DNA from: Persicaria tinctoria
Taxonomy: Eukaryota; Streptophyta; Magnoliopsida; Caryophyllales; Polygonaceae
Assembly: GCA_037127255.1 (NCBI GenBank)
Contig: JBANSL010000003.1
Span: 436,501 to 500,500 of the forward strand
DNA: 64,000 nucleotides
Direction: 5' to 3'
The first letter of the stretch is position 1. Each line of letters starts with the position of its first letter. The notes beneath the pieces are model-generated. The model did no database searches. It was given only the letters and a program-made list of their open reading frames with translations, and was not told the DNA's origin. The translations under genes and the position numbers were made by a program. Positions 1-14,648 of the stretch are shown here, one piece after another.

Positions 1-53
1 TGGAGTGTTGGAAAGTGGGGATTGAAAAAGAAAGAATAGCATATTCCCTACGC

Positions 54-90
54 ACACACTGACACTGACACTGACACTTGACACTGACAC
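54..90. repeat. CACTGA short tandem repeat
   Basis: About six imperfect copies of a hexamer (CACTGA) with one expanded unit. Simple-sequence repeat with no other visible role. Confidence 0.7.
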
Positions 91-169
91 AAGTAGTAAT
101 TCATTGACTCGTCTGCAAATGGATCGATTAGATACTGTGTGAATAAAGTACCCGGCGTAGAGTAGAGTA

Positions 170-409
170 CTCCCTCCTCCGTTTCCTTTTAAATGACTTT
201 TTCAAGTCATGCACGTAGTTTTATAACGATAAAAACTATATTAAATATTAATATTTTAAAAATATTTTTTTAATAATATTATACTTATCATCAATAAGTA
301 TGAGATTGTCGAAAAAAATATTTAAAAAAATTATTATTTCATATAGTTTTTCACACCTTAAAAAACGTGCATGAATAGTAAAAAGTCAATTAAAAGGAAA
401 CGGAGGGAG
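170..409. mobile_element. Stowaway-like MITE, 240 bp
   Basis: Terminal inverted repeats start CTCCCTCC and end GGAGGGAG, flanked by the dinucleotide TA on both sides (168-169 and 410-411), the target duplication expected of Tc1/mariner-type Stowaway MITEs. The interior is AT-rich and carries an ATATAGTTTTTCAC segment near the right end. That segment also occurs in the element at 16257-16488, so both belong to one family. It has no coding capacity and lies about 130 bp upstream of the TATA box of the carboxypeptidase gene. Confidence 0.85.
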
Positions 410-536
410 TATAATTCAAGGTGGTGACATTTAGGCAGATGAAGTTGACCCATAAAAATACAGTCCGGCGGCGGGCGGGGGTATCGGTCATACTGAGTAT
501 GAGAAAGATCCATCCCCCCAGGCTTACACATATCCC

Positions 537-597
537 AATATAAATAGGCAGTACCTAGTAGGTGGCACCAATTCAAAAGCATCACATCTCAATGAAT

Positions 598-634
<37 letters not shown>

Positions 635-774
635 TTTGAGATTTGATACTCTCCATCAATCCCATCCCCTTTTCTCTAGGTCTAACCGTATCATTCAATT
701 CAATTTCAAACTAGAGTATCTGGGTAGGGTTGGGGAATTTGAGTTGAGAGTTTGGGAGTCTGAGGAAAAGCAAA
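537..774 (+). promoter_or_regulatory. core promoter and 5' leader of the carboxypeptidase gene
   Basis: A TATA-like ATATAAATA at 537-545 lies about 230 bp before the start codon, which puts initiation near 570. The leader contains a heptamer tandem repeat (GAGTTGA-type, about 597-640). From 413 to 536 nothing else is recognised. Confidence 0.5.
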
Positions 775-3824
<3,050 letters not shown>

Positions 3825-4291
3825 CCATTCAAGACAACATAGTTCAGCTTCAGCATATATATGCATGATTTGGTCATTTGGATCATTATACATGTATCAA
3901 TTTGCAACAATAAGCCTATTTTAAGTCTAGTTCTTATTCATCAGGATATTTACAGTGATAAATCAAAGAGTTCATCTTTCACTTAACAAGGTCTGAGTTC
4001 TGAATGTGATAAATTATTGATTGTGTGTTGTTTTGAATTTCCACTTGCAGCTCCAAAAAAGTTAAGTCCAACATTTAAAATTTTCAATCCACTACTAAAA
4101 TTATTGATCAAGATGGGAATGAAATAAAATAAGCGTAATTTCGATGTCAAGTCGGACTTTTTTATTTAATCATAGACCGGAACCAGAGAAACAACCTGCA
4201 CCAAACCAACCCAAACCTTCAGCAGCTGAAGTTCCAGTTTGAATTCAATTCGGAAATCTTTCGATTGAGAGTTAAGAAGCTCAATTCATCA
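3825..4291. other. intergenic: 3' region of SCPL gene and leader of next gene
   Basis: AT-rich spacer of 467 bp between two genes in the same direction. It must hold the polyadenylation site of the carboxypeptidase gene and the promoter of the oxidoreductase gene. No clear TATA box or repeat was seen. Confidence 0.6.
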
Positions 4292-7200
4292 ATGGCGGCA
4301 GTTTCTACAGTTCTCCGAAACCCTAATCCTAATAAACTCCAAGTATCAGGCTACACTGCGTCGGTTCATAATCATAGGAACCAGCTGAGTTCAAGCTTCT
4401 TTGGACGCAATCAGCCATCTTTGAAATTGAAAGCAGCCAAAGCTAACAGCAATCGAGTTCAAGGGACTCGCTGGAGATCTGTTGGCGGTTTTCCGGTGAC
4501 TGCTTCGACGCAGACGTTTGACGTAGTGGTGGTCGGCGCCGGGATAATTGGACTGAGCGTCGCGAGGCAGTTCTTGCTCTACTCAGATCTCTCCGTCGCC
4601 GTCGTTGATGCGGCTCTCCCGTGCTCTGGGGCCACCGGCGCCGGTACTGGCTTCAATTCGTCTCTTTTTATCCTCTACTCCCTCTGAATTTCATAGATAT
4701 TACCACCATGAACATGAATCGTGATTTGCATTAATTAAAAGCAGTTAAATTTGGAAACTTTGCAGTTGGTGAATTGTGTTTGGATGGATGTCATTTTTCG
4801 AGCTTGAAATTTTAGAATGCATATTCAAGCCAACTAGATTTGAATTAGGATTCGCGGTGTTGTAAATTGTAATGTGTTGTTGAATAATTTGTGTTTAATT
4901 GGATATGGAAAATAATATTTTTTTTTTCCAAAATGAAACTAGGGGGTGTTTTCATTCCACGTTCATACGATATCTCATATAGCCAGTGGGCACTAGAATA
5001 CATTATTCGACAGCTTGTGATCGGCCATTGAAATCGTACGTACATTGTAGGGCAAGGCTATATATGGATGGCTCACAAGACACCAGGCAGTGAAACATGG
5101 AATCTGGCAGCGAGAAGCCAACAGTTGTGGCAGATGCTGGCAGATGTTATGCATGATCAAGGAGTTGATCCTTTGGATCAGTTGGGCTGGAAGAAGACAG
5201 GTAACATGTGTTTATAATGTACTACTTGCTAAGGGTTTGTTTTGTGACATTTTCTTCTTATACAGTTCATCTATGATCCATCAACTTTGGCCAAAGTTAC
5301 AAATGGCCTCTAGAACTTTTGTTTTTCAATTAAAGTTGAAATATAGAATTTGGTATCAGTTATATGGTCATTCAAAACAACAAATGTCAAAAGAAATCTC
5401 ATAAGTCATTGAATTTCTTCCAAAGTTTGGGGATTTTAATTTTACAAAAATAGTTCAAGGACCTGTTAGCGACTTTCTCAAAACTTTTGAGACTTCTGTT
5501 AATCTAGAAAAGTTCAGGGACCCATTTGTAACTGTACCCCATTGTCCTCAAACCACACTGGTTAATTAGAATGAATCCATTTGAAGCCCATTGTCAGATC
5601 ATTTTGATCAACTGGCTGAAAGGTATGAAAAGTTAAGCTTGGAAATGTCACCTAGCTCCATGTCATCTGTTTTTGTTTTCCTTCCTTGAACGATATCATC
5701 GATCTTCTTAGCCAGTGTGCAATGAAAAGATGAAGACACAACCGTTTGGTTCATGTTCCATAGGTAGCTTGCTAGTCGGCCAAAATTCAAAAGATTCAGA
5801 TGTGTTGAAGAAGAGGGCGGAGTTATTATCTGCAGGTGGTGTGCGCGCAGCATACCTGTCTGGTAATGATTTGGTACTTGAGGAACCAGAACTCGCAGTA
5901 GGCTCCGAGGGTGGTGCTGCATTTCTGCCTGATGATGCCCAACTGGATGCTAACCTCACAGTTGCCTTTATACAAGAGGTACATATTCACAGGAAATGCT
6001 TTGGTCTAGAACCTACTGTTGTTTTAAAGTCTCACTACATTTGCTGTGGGTGTAGGAAAATAGGCGTTTTGCATCACAAGGCCGATATGCAGAATTTTAC
6101 CATGATCCAGCTGTATGTTTTATAAGGTATATTCTTACCGCCCCATGTTCTCGCACTGCTGGTTTGTTTTCTGCATAATCTAAGTCCAGCATGGCATTTG
6201 TTATTGTGTTATTTGACTTCAGTTCTCAAAGCAAAAGGACAATTAAGGGTGTAAAGACTAAAAATAACACACTATACAGCAAGAAAGCCATCATTGTTGC
6301 TGCAGGTTGCTGGACTGGATCTTTGATGCATGAGTTAATTGGAAGTGCAGATGTGGTTACGGTCCCTGTACAGCCTCGAAAGGTAAAGCTAATATATAAA
6401 TCCTGTGAGCATATAAATCATTAACTTAGAGCATGACCTACTCGAGCTTAAGTAATTGGATTTCTACTTTTTGTCACGATACTTCAGTCAATTGTATAAG
6501 GACTGCTGCTTTCTGATCTTGATATACCAGGGCTGTCTTCTTGTGATAGAGAACTTCACCTCTCTTAAACTTAACCACGGCCTCATGGAAACCGGTTACA
6601 TTGATCATTTAGCTATGCCTTCTCAATCCATTTCATCTACACCGAAGGTGGTGGATCATCAGCACGATTTATCCATTTCAATGACAGCTACTATTGATGC
6701 GAATGGAAGTCTCGTTTTAGGTAGCTATTCGTCCATATATCTCATTATCTTTTCCATTCTCGTATATCCAACCCTTCACATTTGGAGAAAATATGTCATT
6801 CACTCCTTACATTTTTGCTCTTCATTGCAGGAAGCAGCCGGCAATTTGCTGGATTTAATACTGACTTGGACATGGGTGTTGTTGGTGCCATTTGGGAGCG
6901 TGCTGCAGAGTTTTTTCCTGCTCTAAGAGAGTTCTCCATTGAAGATCTCAGCGAGAAACGTAAAGTTAGGATAGGCCTACGCCCTTATAGTAAGTACTAA
7001 GTGGAACAATATTTCTCGCAAGCTTCAGATCAGTAGCCATTTATTCTGCTTACCAAAATTGAAGAGGAAAAGAGTATTTTAAGGTGTAACTTGAAATAAG
7101 TTGATCCTGATGAAGTCATGTATGGTTGTAGTGCCTGATGGGAAGCCGGTGATTGGTCCTATACCTCAAATGCCAAACGTCTATCTTGCAGCAGGGCATG

Positions 7201-7448
7201 AAGGATCAGGACTCAGTTTGGTGAGTGCATCTAATTTATCTTGGTTGAAATGTGAAAAAATGCATTTAAGCTGTCACTGTTTGATGGGGAATTATACAGT
7301 AATACATATTCGCAGTTGCTTGATCATGTGAAATACAATAATATTCTTACAGGCTCTAGGGACGGCTGAAATGGTCGTGGACATGGTCCTGGATAACCCT
7401 CTGAAAGTTGATCCTAGACCATTCGACGCTAGAGGCAGATGCTGCTGA
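4292..7448 (+). CDS. FAD-dependent oxidoreductase (DAO family), plastid-targeted
   Basis: Nine exons: 4292-4643, 5051-5200, 5764-5978, 6056-6126, 6223-6382, 6531-6720, 6831-6989, 7132-7220 and 7353-7448, giving 493 residues. The first ATG of the frame (4292) opens a Ser/Asn/Arg-rich, acid-poor stretch of about 75 residues that looks like a chloroplast transit peptide. A Rossmann FAD motif follows (GAGIIG, residues 82-87). The C-terminal end has the DAO-family pattern PDGKPVIGP...AAGHEGSGLSLALGTAEMV that closes the flavin site. It resembles the single-copy plant protein I recall as At5g48440, whose substrate is not established. Exon 4 ends at 6126, not at the nearer GT at 6113, because only the later donor keeps the frame into exon 5. 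Confidence 0.9.
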
Positions 7449-7768
7449 GTGATGATCCTAGACCGTTGTAATTGTTGTCAAATGTAATTTAGTTAGTTGG
7501 TACATGTTCATGTCCTCAGCAACACTGGAGAATCTGCATTACAAATTTACAAGAAACCATCAGCTGTACAAGTACAATTGTTGCTCAAAACAGAAATTAC
7601 ATAAGATTATTGAATTGAATGATACCTTAGCCCATTTCTGATTTTATGTAGTAGTAGTAGTAGTGAAGTTGTTGCTGCTCGTTAGTTTAATTTTCTACCA
7701 AATGAATTTGCTTACTCTGAAACAAATGGAGTGAAGTTATTAAACTCCTTGTCATTGGGGCAGCAACA

Positions 7769-8040
7769 TGGGCTCCTTGTTGGGCCAACAATGGGCTTTA
7801 CTAGGGCTTTTGTGAGCGGCCTCATTCTTTAGTACTCCATTATAAAAGGGAAACACTCCCTCTCTCGTTTCAGCAACTTCTGTTTGTTGCTTACAAACCC
7901 TAATTTCACCCCTTTCCCAAAATCCTTCCGTTTCGCGATTTCTACTGATCCGATGCATTTCATATATTCAATTGAATTGAAGGGGTTTATTTCGGTGGTG
8001 GAATTTCTGTTTCATCTTTGTTACTGAATTGATATGCAAG
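7769..8040 (+). promoter_or_regulatory. promoter-like block without an obvious gene
   Basis: Three site-II-like motifs (ATGGGCT at 7769, TGGGCC at 7781, TGGGCT at 7792), a good TATA box (TATAAAAG, 7841-7848) and a telo-box AAACCCTAA (7896-7904) sit in promoter order. A pyrimidine-rich leader follows, ending in a splice-donor-like AAG|GTAGC at 8041. Site II plus telo-box is typical of plant ribosomal-protein, translation and snoRNA genes. No open frame of note follows. It could drive a non-coding RNA, be the relic of a lost gene, or be a distal promoter of the calmodulin-like gene through a long 5'-UTR intron with an acceptor near 9523. Confidence 0.45.
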
Positions 8041-9420
8041 GTAGCTTCTTGACTGGATTTTAATCCTCATAATCCAGCCATTTTTTCCAATGGAAAACTT
8101 GCAATACAAATTTGCCAGCTTCACTCGCCTGATTCTGAGGCTTCCCTTGATTCTTCAGGCCCTTTTAAATCTGGCACAATTTTTCCTTCAATTTTCTTTC
8201 TTTCTTTCTATGTGATTCCAATCCAAATTGAGTTCTATAATGCAAACGCACTCTGTCCCTAAACTCCGTTGGAAATGTTTTGAGGCAATTTCTTCGTTTG
8301 CGAAATGAACTTTCAAAGGTTCCAACTTACTCGCTCATATGATCTCTTTGACAATGGTCATATAACCGGGCACGGTTGGATTACATTTTTCTTTTTTAAA
8401 TAAAACAGTGTCGGAAGTAATTTCGTAAGTTCAATTTGGTGCTAGTCCCCTCCCTGTCCCTGATTTGAATCTTTTTTAACCAGAGAAGATTTAACAAGTT
8501 TCAAGCTGAAGGTTTGGAAGGGATGACAGTAGGGATTGACCTCCCTGATATGAATCTAGATTAAGATCCTTCGATTTGGAAGGTCCTGGTTATTGATGTA
8601 GGTCTAAATTGATATGGATCTAGATTACCTGGTTATTGATGTAGGGCTAAATTCAATTCAATGAGACAAAATCAATCGCAAACAAACAAATATAAATTTT
8701 GTGAAATCGTTATCCCAATGTGGATGATCCTGTGAGGAGTGAAAGGCTTCTGGGCTTGTCTGGCTTTGCATTCAAGAGTGAATTTGCAATAGAACCTGAT
8801 TTGATATGAAGTTAAGAACTCACTCTGCAATGGCCCTGGGATGGAACTGAAATGACTGAATCGAAATGCCCCAAATCTAATACGGAGTACAGTACAGGAT
8901 TGGCCCATTTGCTCCCTTCTGAAACCCTGTATATTTTGAATGCAATGACTCCCACCAATCTTCAAGGGCTGATCCGTTGTGAAACGATCCCAAATTGGCC
9001 CCAATTCGAAGCCAAGTCACACGCGGCCTGTACTGTTTGGGGAGTGAGAGATTTGAGTGCTTGTTACTCGGAGGACCAATAATCCCCAAATTAGGCAGAC
9101 GCACAATTAGGCACACTCGAACACACACACTAGCGATTTGAGTTGCCGACTCCATCCAAACTCATTTAATTACTAGTTAAAGAGAAGCTATGACCAAATC
9201 CAACAACGTTTTCATGGAACACCACTCCTCTCTCTCAACTCTAACAAACAACGTGTGGAGCAAACCTCAGTAGTTCAGTACTTGTCTTGTTACATTTCAG
9301 TGCCTTTTCATTTGGATTACAAACTTTATCATATGAATAAATACGGACAGCACCCTTTTATACAACCCAAATTGCCAGCTTTTGCAATCCATACTGAATC
9401 TCTCCTTGAATCTCTTTTCC
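8041..9420. other. gene-free interval with a small tandem duplication
   Basis: No convincing coding sequence on either strand. A block ending in TTATTGATGTAGG(T/G)CTAAATT occurs twice in tandem between about 8585 and 8655, next to two copies of a GATCTAGATT-like motif. The rest is AT-rich, unremarkable sequence. Confidence 0.5.
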
Positions 9421-9421
9421 A

Positions 9422-9547
9422 TATAAAATCCGCCAAATTGATTGTTCCATCCTCTCTCAGTGTCAGGGCCTGTGTTTTCCTGCATCCCTTTTTTTAGATT
9501 CACCTTGATTTCTCAATTTTCAGTCACTGCTTTGTTTTCCTGCCAAG
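9422..9547 (+). promoter_or_regulatory. TATA box and leader of the calmodulin-like gene
   Basis: TATAAAAT at 9422-9429 is followed about 30 bp later by a CT-rich initiation region and a leader of roughly 90 bases. A perfect acceptor-like pyrimidine tract ending in TTTTCAG (to 9523) lies in the leader, so an alternative transcript spliced from further upstream is possible. Confidence 0.55.
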
Positions 9548-10000
9548 ATGAATCAAGCCGAGATAAAGCGGATTTTCCGAATGTTTGATCGCAATGGCGA
9601 TGGCAACATCACCAAGCAGGAGCTAGCCGACTCGCTGCACAGCCTTGGGATCTATGTCACTGACATGGATCTGATGCAGATGATCGATAAGTTCGATGCC
9701 AACGGTGATGGTTATGTAGACATTGAGGAGTTCATAGCACTGTATCAGGCTCTAATGGAGAACGAGGATGAGGAGGAGAATATACAAGAGGCGTTCAGCG
9801 TGTTCGATCAGAATGGAGACGGGCTCATCACCGTGGAGGAGTTGAGATCAGTACTCCAATCATTGGGGCTCAAGGGGAGGACAGTGGAGGACTGTAAGAA
9901 GATGATAAACAGGGTTGATATGGATGGTGATGGGATGATCAACTACATGGAGTTTAAGCAGATGATGAAGGGTGATGGCTTTGCTGCATTAGGTTCTTAG
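9548..10000 (+). CDS. calmodulin-like protein, four EF-hands
   Basis: Intronless 150-residue protein, the size of the Arabidopsis CML3/5/7 group. Four canonical 12-residue calcium loops start with Asp and end with Glu: residues 14-25 ([12 protein letters not shown]), 50-61 ([12 protein letters not shown]), 87-98 ([12 protein letters not shown]) and 124-135 ([12 protein letters not shown]). An acidic linker (NEDEEE, residues 72-77) separates the two lobes. There is no N-terminal membrane anchor, so it should be a soluble calcium sensor that binds target proteins. The four complete loops suggest that all sites bind calcium. It is close to canonical calmodulin in layout but too divergent to be calmodulin itself. 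Confidence 0.95.
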   Translation: MNQAEIKRIFRMFDRNGDGNITKQELADSLHSLGIYVTDMDLMQMIDKFDANGDGYVDIEEFIALYQALMENEDEEENIQEAFSVFDQNGDGLITVEELRSVLQSLGLKGRTVEDCKKMINRVDMDGDGMINYMEFKQMMKGDGFAALGS

Positions 10001-10673
10001 GGTTTTCAATACACATGCATTGTAAATTTAACAAAATGTTGCAATGGCATAGCAAAGTGATTATTACACAATCGATATAAGCTGAGCTCACAGGTTTACA
10101 GTAATCACATAAGCCAGAAAATCATGAATTTCGTAAATTCAATTACAGCAAACTCTTCATTTTCTATGATTATCTCTACAAACTAGCGTCGCGTATAGCG
10201 TAACTGTGGTTCAAGCTTTAGTAGCCAATACATCAGATTATTGCAATAGAACAGCAAACATATGTACAGAATTGAAACTAGATTAGGTGTCTTCCTCATT
10301 TTTGGCCATCTCTAACTAGAACACCAACCAATCTGTTAAACATCAGTGATTGCAGCAGCTACTTTTGTTAAAGTGGAACTTTTGCACGACCTCAATTGTC
10401 AGTCTTTCTTCATACTGGTTTCATATTTTCCTGTGAGGAAGGACATTAGGAAGGATTCATCGACAGGATTAAGTGAAAAAGTGAAGCAAGAGAGAATTGA
10501 TAGTACGTAGTAGTAGACACTAAGAATCCTAACAACACAGGAATTGAGTTCATCTCAACTCAAACCATATTTTATGCAATCTGCATGTACATCTGAGACG
10601 TGAAATGGAAGATCATCAACTAAAAATTTTGAAGACAGAAATAAAGAGAGCAAAGACTTACTCTAAAAGATGT

Positions 10674-12400
10674 TTATTGTTGGTCGGAGACGCTCTGTAG
10701 CTCAGATTCGGCCTTTCTGATGTTGTTAACAACTAATTGAACTTTCACAGAAAGACAATCTGCTTGCTCTTCAACACTTGTTAGAAGATTAAACAATCTC
10801 TGTCGATATGTTTCACATAACTCTTCCTGGTGCCGCAGCTCTTTGGTCAGCACTTCAATTTTTTTGTCTTTATCATCCTACAAACATGAATATCATCATC
10901 ATATACACACTCATTTCATTAGACAAGATTCATCACCCAGCGAAGAATCAATCCCCACAATAAATGTAGAAGGAACTCACCACATTGCTGAATCCACAAG
11001 CAGTGGAAGGGAGAGAATGGTTGTGATCCTTCACGAATCTTGAAACCACCCATTTTCCAGATTTCTCCAACTTTACTAGAATAGTTGCATTGCAACCCTC
11101 ACGGGCAGTCGACCGTGGCCTCTTTTCAGGTCCCATGTCGCCCTTCTGCCTATGAGAGAATCCCTGCTTGTTACAACCAAGCCGTCGGGCAAGGGTTCTC
11201 CCATCAATTCCTGAACGACGACGCTGCATGACACGCACCACAAACCCTACCCTTCTGGCATAATCAATGTAGAACTGTTTAGCGTCATCTTCAGATCCAA
11301 ATTCCATCCCAACATATGGTTCTAAAACTTCACCTCCTTGGGCACCCCCAGGACCTGGGTCCTCACTGGCTAGGTTTACAGACGGTGCTTTATCGTCCAA
11401 ATCCACTGTCAGAAAAAAAGATAATCAATGTTCTACAACTATTATACATCAGTATCCCTATCCCTCAGCCTAAATAAAGTCTGATTAATTCCTCCTTTGA
11501 GCACAAGTAAAAATTCATTCAGCTCGCATTTATCAAACCATAAGCTTTACATATCCATTGAGGAGCAAGACAGTAAATCATCAAAAAACAAACATCTATT
11601 TGTATTAAGGCCAAGAAAGTGACAAGTAAGCAACTTGGAGGAATTATAAGCAGGAGAGCTTTCCCAGTTTATACACAACCACATCCTTGTGGTGGTACTC
11701 ACTACTCAGTTTTACCCTCAAACCAAAAATATGGTTGCAATATGCAATGCAACATCAGATCACGATAACAAAGTAAAAGCACTCAACCACTAGAAATATA
11801 AATCACCCTCCTTTGTACAAAAAATTGTACAAATCGGTCACACAGTAGCACCAGTAATCCTACAAAGAAGTTACTGTAAATTTTAAATAAGCAACTCAAG
11901 TGAGTAATTTATCATACTTGATAGACATAGACATAAAACTCTTTGTCAAAAAGAAGAAACAAAATCCTCAAATGACAGTTGACATAGACACAGACATAGA
12001 ATAAACAGTTGCAGCTCTCAAATAATTAGGTCAATTTCCCCCCTTTTTCTTTCAAGGAGGATCCTTTATAGACGACTATGAAACCTCAATCCCTAGCAGC
12101 TCATAATATCATCGCTTTCAAGATCAAACATTTAAAGGAAAATCTTTGAAATCCAGCAAAGCCAATGCTGAATTGCAGAAATCAGAGACACCCAAACTGA
12201 GTTTGAATACACAAGTCCAAAAGGGCTGAGCGAAATGAAGCCATAAAATGTCTCAAATCAACAGGCGGGATTTTGGTCCCAAGGGATCTGAACAGTAGCA
12301 AACCCCGAAAGGGCAAAAATATATAGGAAATAAATTTAAAAAAAGGAAAGGGAAAAGAAAAAGAAAGATGGAAGAGGTTGCAGCGAAAGTAGGGCTTACT
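10674..12400 (-). CDS. short FAR1-domain protein (FRS-related factor type)
   Basis: Coding exons read 11405-10981 and 10877-10674, with an upstream exon ending at 12400. Splicing that upstream exon (…CCA|GTAAGC) to the acceptor ACAG|TGGATTTG at 11405 builds the start codon ATG from A12400 and T11405-G11404. The result is 209 residues. A FAR1-type DNA-binding domain spans about residues 36-135 (FYIDYARRVGF; zinc ligands C78, C105, H128, H130, with the typical KDHNHSL ending). It is followed by a 67-residue helical, probably coiled-coil tail encoded by the last exon. The MULE transposase and SWIM domains of full-length FHY3/FAR1 are absent, as in the Arabidopsis FRF proteins thought to compete with or modulate FHY3/FAR1. 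A donor GTAAGT just after the stop suggests a further intron in the 3' UTR. Confidence 0.85.
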
Positions 12401-12620
12401 GGATTAGATCCCACGCTCAACGACGACCAAAATGGAGTGAGGCTGGTACTTCTGTGCTGAGTGCTGGATACATAAATTGATTTAAAAAATAAAAAAAGGA
12501 CAGGGATAAGTTAATGGGAATTTCCAATTTGTAAAGATAAATTATATTCGGGATTTTCTTTTCCCTTTTTGGCACGTACTGTAGATGTTATTCACTGTGG
12601 TTTTAGCCCTACGCTACACC
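12401..12620. other. 5' region of the FAR1-domain gene
   Basis: Holds the non-coding first exon of the minus-strand gene (from 12400 up to about 12470) and its promoter. An AT-rich run follows, then a T-tract (about 12630-12650). No clear TATA box. Confidence 0.4.
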
Positions 12621-12701
12621 CTTTCTTAACTTTTTTTTTTTTTTTTTTTAAGCAAATCAACTAAAAATTTGACCCCAAAAAATAATTGAATAAAACAAGT
12701 T

Positions 12702-12828
12702 TAAAGGACATCACCCTCATAAAGGGTGAATCGTAAGGGACCACCTTTGTAGGTCACACAAACTGCATTGCCACAAAGTTTGATTCCCGCCTTATCCGCT
12801 TCAAAGGACATCACCCTCATAAAGGGTA
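12702..12828 (+). repeat. 25-bp direct repeats flanking a ~76-bp tRNA-like segment
   Basis: AAAGGACATCACCCTCATAA plus AGGGT occurs at about 12704 and again at about 12804. The 76 bases between contain GTTTGATTCCCG, close to a tRNA B-box, so this may be a short tRNA-derived insertion with a target-site duplication. A simple segmental tandem duplication is the alternative. No intact tRNA cloverleaf was found. Confidence 0.4.
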
Positions 12829-12869
12829 GGCAAGGAGGAGACAAGCATATAGTATTATCATAATCAGTA

Positions 12870-14560
12870 AAGGGGGTACCACTTCAATCCCATTCAAGAT
12901 TTGACCAGAAAGAGGTACAATCTAGTTTAACCATCATGTCTAGGATTTATTGCTGGAAGACCTAGCTCCCTTGCAAAACCAGGGATCTTCATATCTGTTG
13001 AAAACCCCAAAAATCAGCTACAAAACAATCTAGCAACATGATAATGCACAGCTAATATAGTGATAATTATGTGACTACTGACCGACATTTCTGTGGGAAA
13101 AATGAACATTTGCCAAACAGACCATCAGTGCAATATTAGTGAAGTATTACTCTCAGACCTTGTTATTCTACTTGTGTTTTGATTTCATGAAAACACCCTA
13201 CATTTCTTATCTTTCACAAGAAGATCCGGGATCCATTCAACAACTACATCATGACAGAAGCCTGTATTAGAAAGTTTGCAGAACATTGAAATAGAAGCGC
13301 GCACAACTTGATTTCTTCCCCACCACTGTTTGAAAGTAAAAGGTGACCTGACATATAGACGAGAGAGGTTCTGAAACCACGACAAGTTGTACGATCTCAA
13401 GCCTCAAGTTAGCTGCAGAAAACAAGGAACAAGCTAGATAGAAATCCCCTTTCAAGTTCAGATAAATCTCCTACAAGCATTGATAATAATAATAATAATA
13501 AGTATTATTATTATTATCAACCAACTGGCTGCTCAACTAACAGATGATGGCAACAAGATCTTCACATCAGGGATATTTGCAATGTTGTTTGCGAATCCAG
13601 GATGATACAGTTCTTTTAGAATCAAAGTTATTGGATTAACAACAGCGTTTGATGTTGAGATAGTTACAGTTCCTCCAGCAGGACCCTTGAGATGCCTATA
13701 TATATATTTCTACAAGCTCCTCCAGCTAAAACTTCAAATTCACATCAAAAGTTAAATACAACACAAATCTATGCAATATCGAATGTACATAGCAGATATG
13801 TAAACAAAAACACAAACAAAAGGAAGTAACAACTCCCAAATATATAAGAAATGGGCATGGCAAATGACGACAGTACACACAAAATCTAGCTACATAGCAT
13901 GAAAACAAATATACATTTTAAAATCGCTATGTGCCCTCATTATTTCCTAATCTGGCCTTTATTTTTTGAAATAGGGTTCTACTCAGGAAATGTTCTAGAC
14001 AAGCTTAGCTTCCCTGTGTTTAACTTCTATAGTGTGTTCAATATGGGGAAACGCCACAAGTTTGGAATGCCCAAATGGCCAGCATAGGCAGAAGTTAAGT
14101 GAATAACAAGTTCATTACAATATAACCATTCTCTGGTTAACATCTATAATCCTAATTATCATCAAACTCGGTCCAAATTTCACGACACTCTTTCTAGAAG
14201 TATGTTGACATGAGAACAGACTGCGTTGAAATTTGCTACATCTATATTCCTTTATCACCAAACTCGGTCATACAAATTCCATCTGGTTCAATTCATCCTT
14301 CCTAGACAATCAATTAACTGTAAGTGTAACCATTACAGCCTTAAAATGAAGTTGGATTAAGAAGCTCAAATATTTGACCAATTGATAATGCAATGATTAA
14401 GAGAGATATTGGGCATAAGAGGATTAAAAGTGTACAAATTTAAGTTTTCCCTTAAACAACAAAATAATACGTTTTCGAAGTACTTTACCAGATCATACAG
14501 CTATCATTTGACACTTGAACCGAAGAAATTATGGCTTCAATAGACATATCCGACCTCCAT
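12870..14560. other. gene-free interval downstream of MIR535
   Basis: AT-rich, no supported coding sequence. It includes a short perfect hairpin of (ATA)n against (TAT)n at about 13481-13520. It may hold 3' parts of the minus-strand MIR535 primary transcript, but no exon can be placed. Confidence 0.4.
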
Positions 14561-14563
14561 CAG

Positions 14564-14648
14564 TAGATTATATGACAATGAGAGAGAGCACGCACACTAG
14601 CTACATGAATGCCAACGACCGTGCTCTCTCTCATTGTCAAACAATCTA
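14564..14648 (-). ncRNA. MIR535: MIR535 precursor hairpin
   Basis: A perfect 20-bp inverted repeat: TGACAATGAGAGAGAGCACG at 14573-14592 and its complement at 14620-14639, separated by a 27-nt loop. The stem is extended by an AGATT/AATCT pairing outside a 3-nt internal loop. The arm equals the miR535 family mature sequence known in many angiosperms; the TGACAATG variant is one I recall from Citrus. Because the stem is symmetric, both strands could give a miR535-like product. The minus strand is preferred because a TATA box and splice sites of that orientation lie upstream. The mature 5p RNA would then be the complement of 14619-14639. Known targets of the miR156/miR529/miR535 superfamily are SPL transcription factors. 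Confidence 0.85.

Noticed and set aside
7752..7958. 68-codon minus-strand frame
   Set aside because: Lies over promoter-type motifs; no domain or splice context.
13481..13520. Second microRNA hairpin
   Set aside because: The stem is a simple (ATA)n/(TAT)n repeat, too short and low in complexity.
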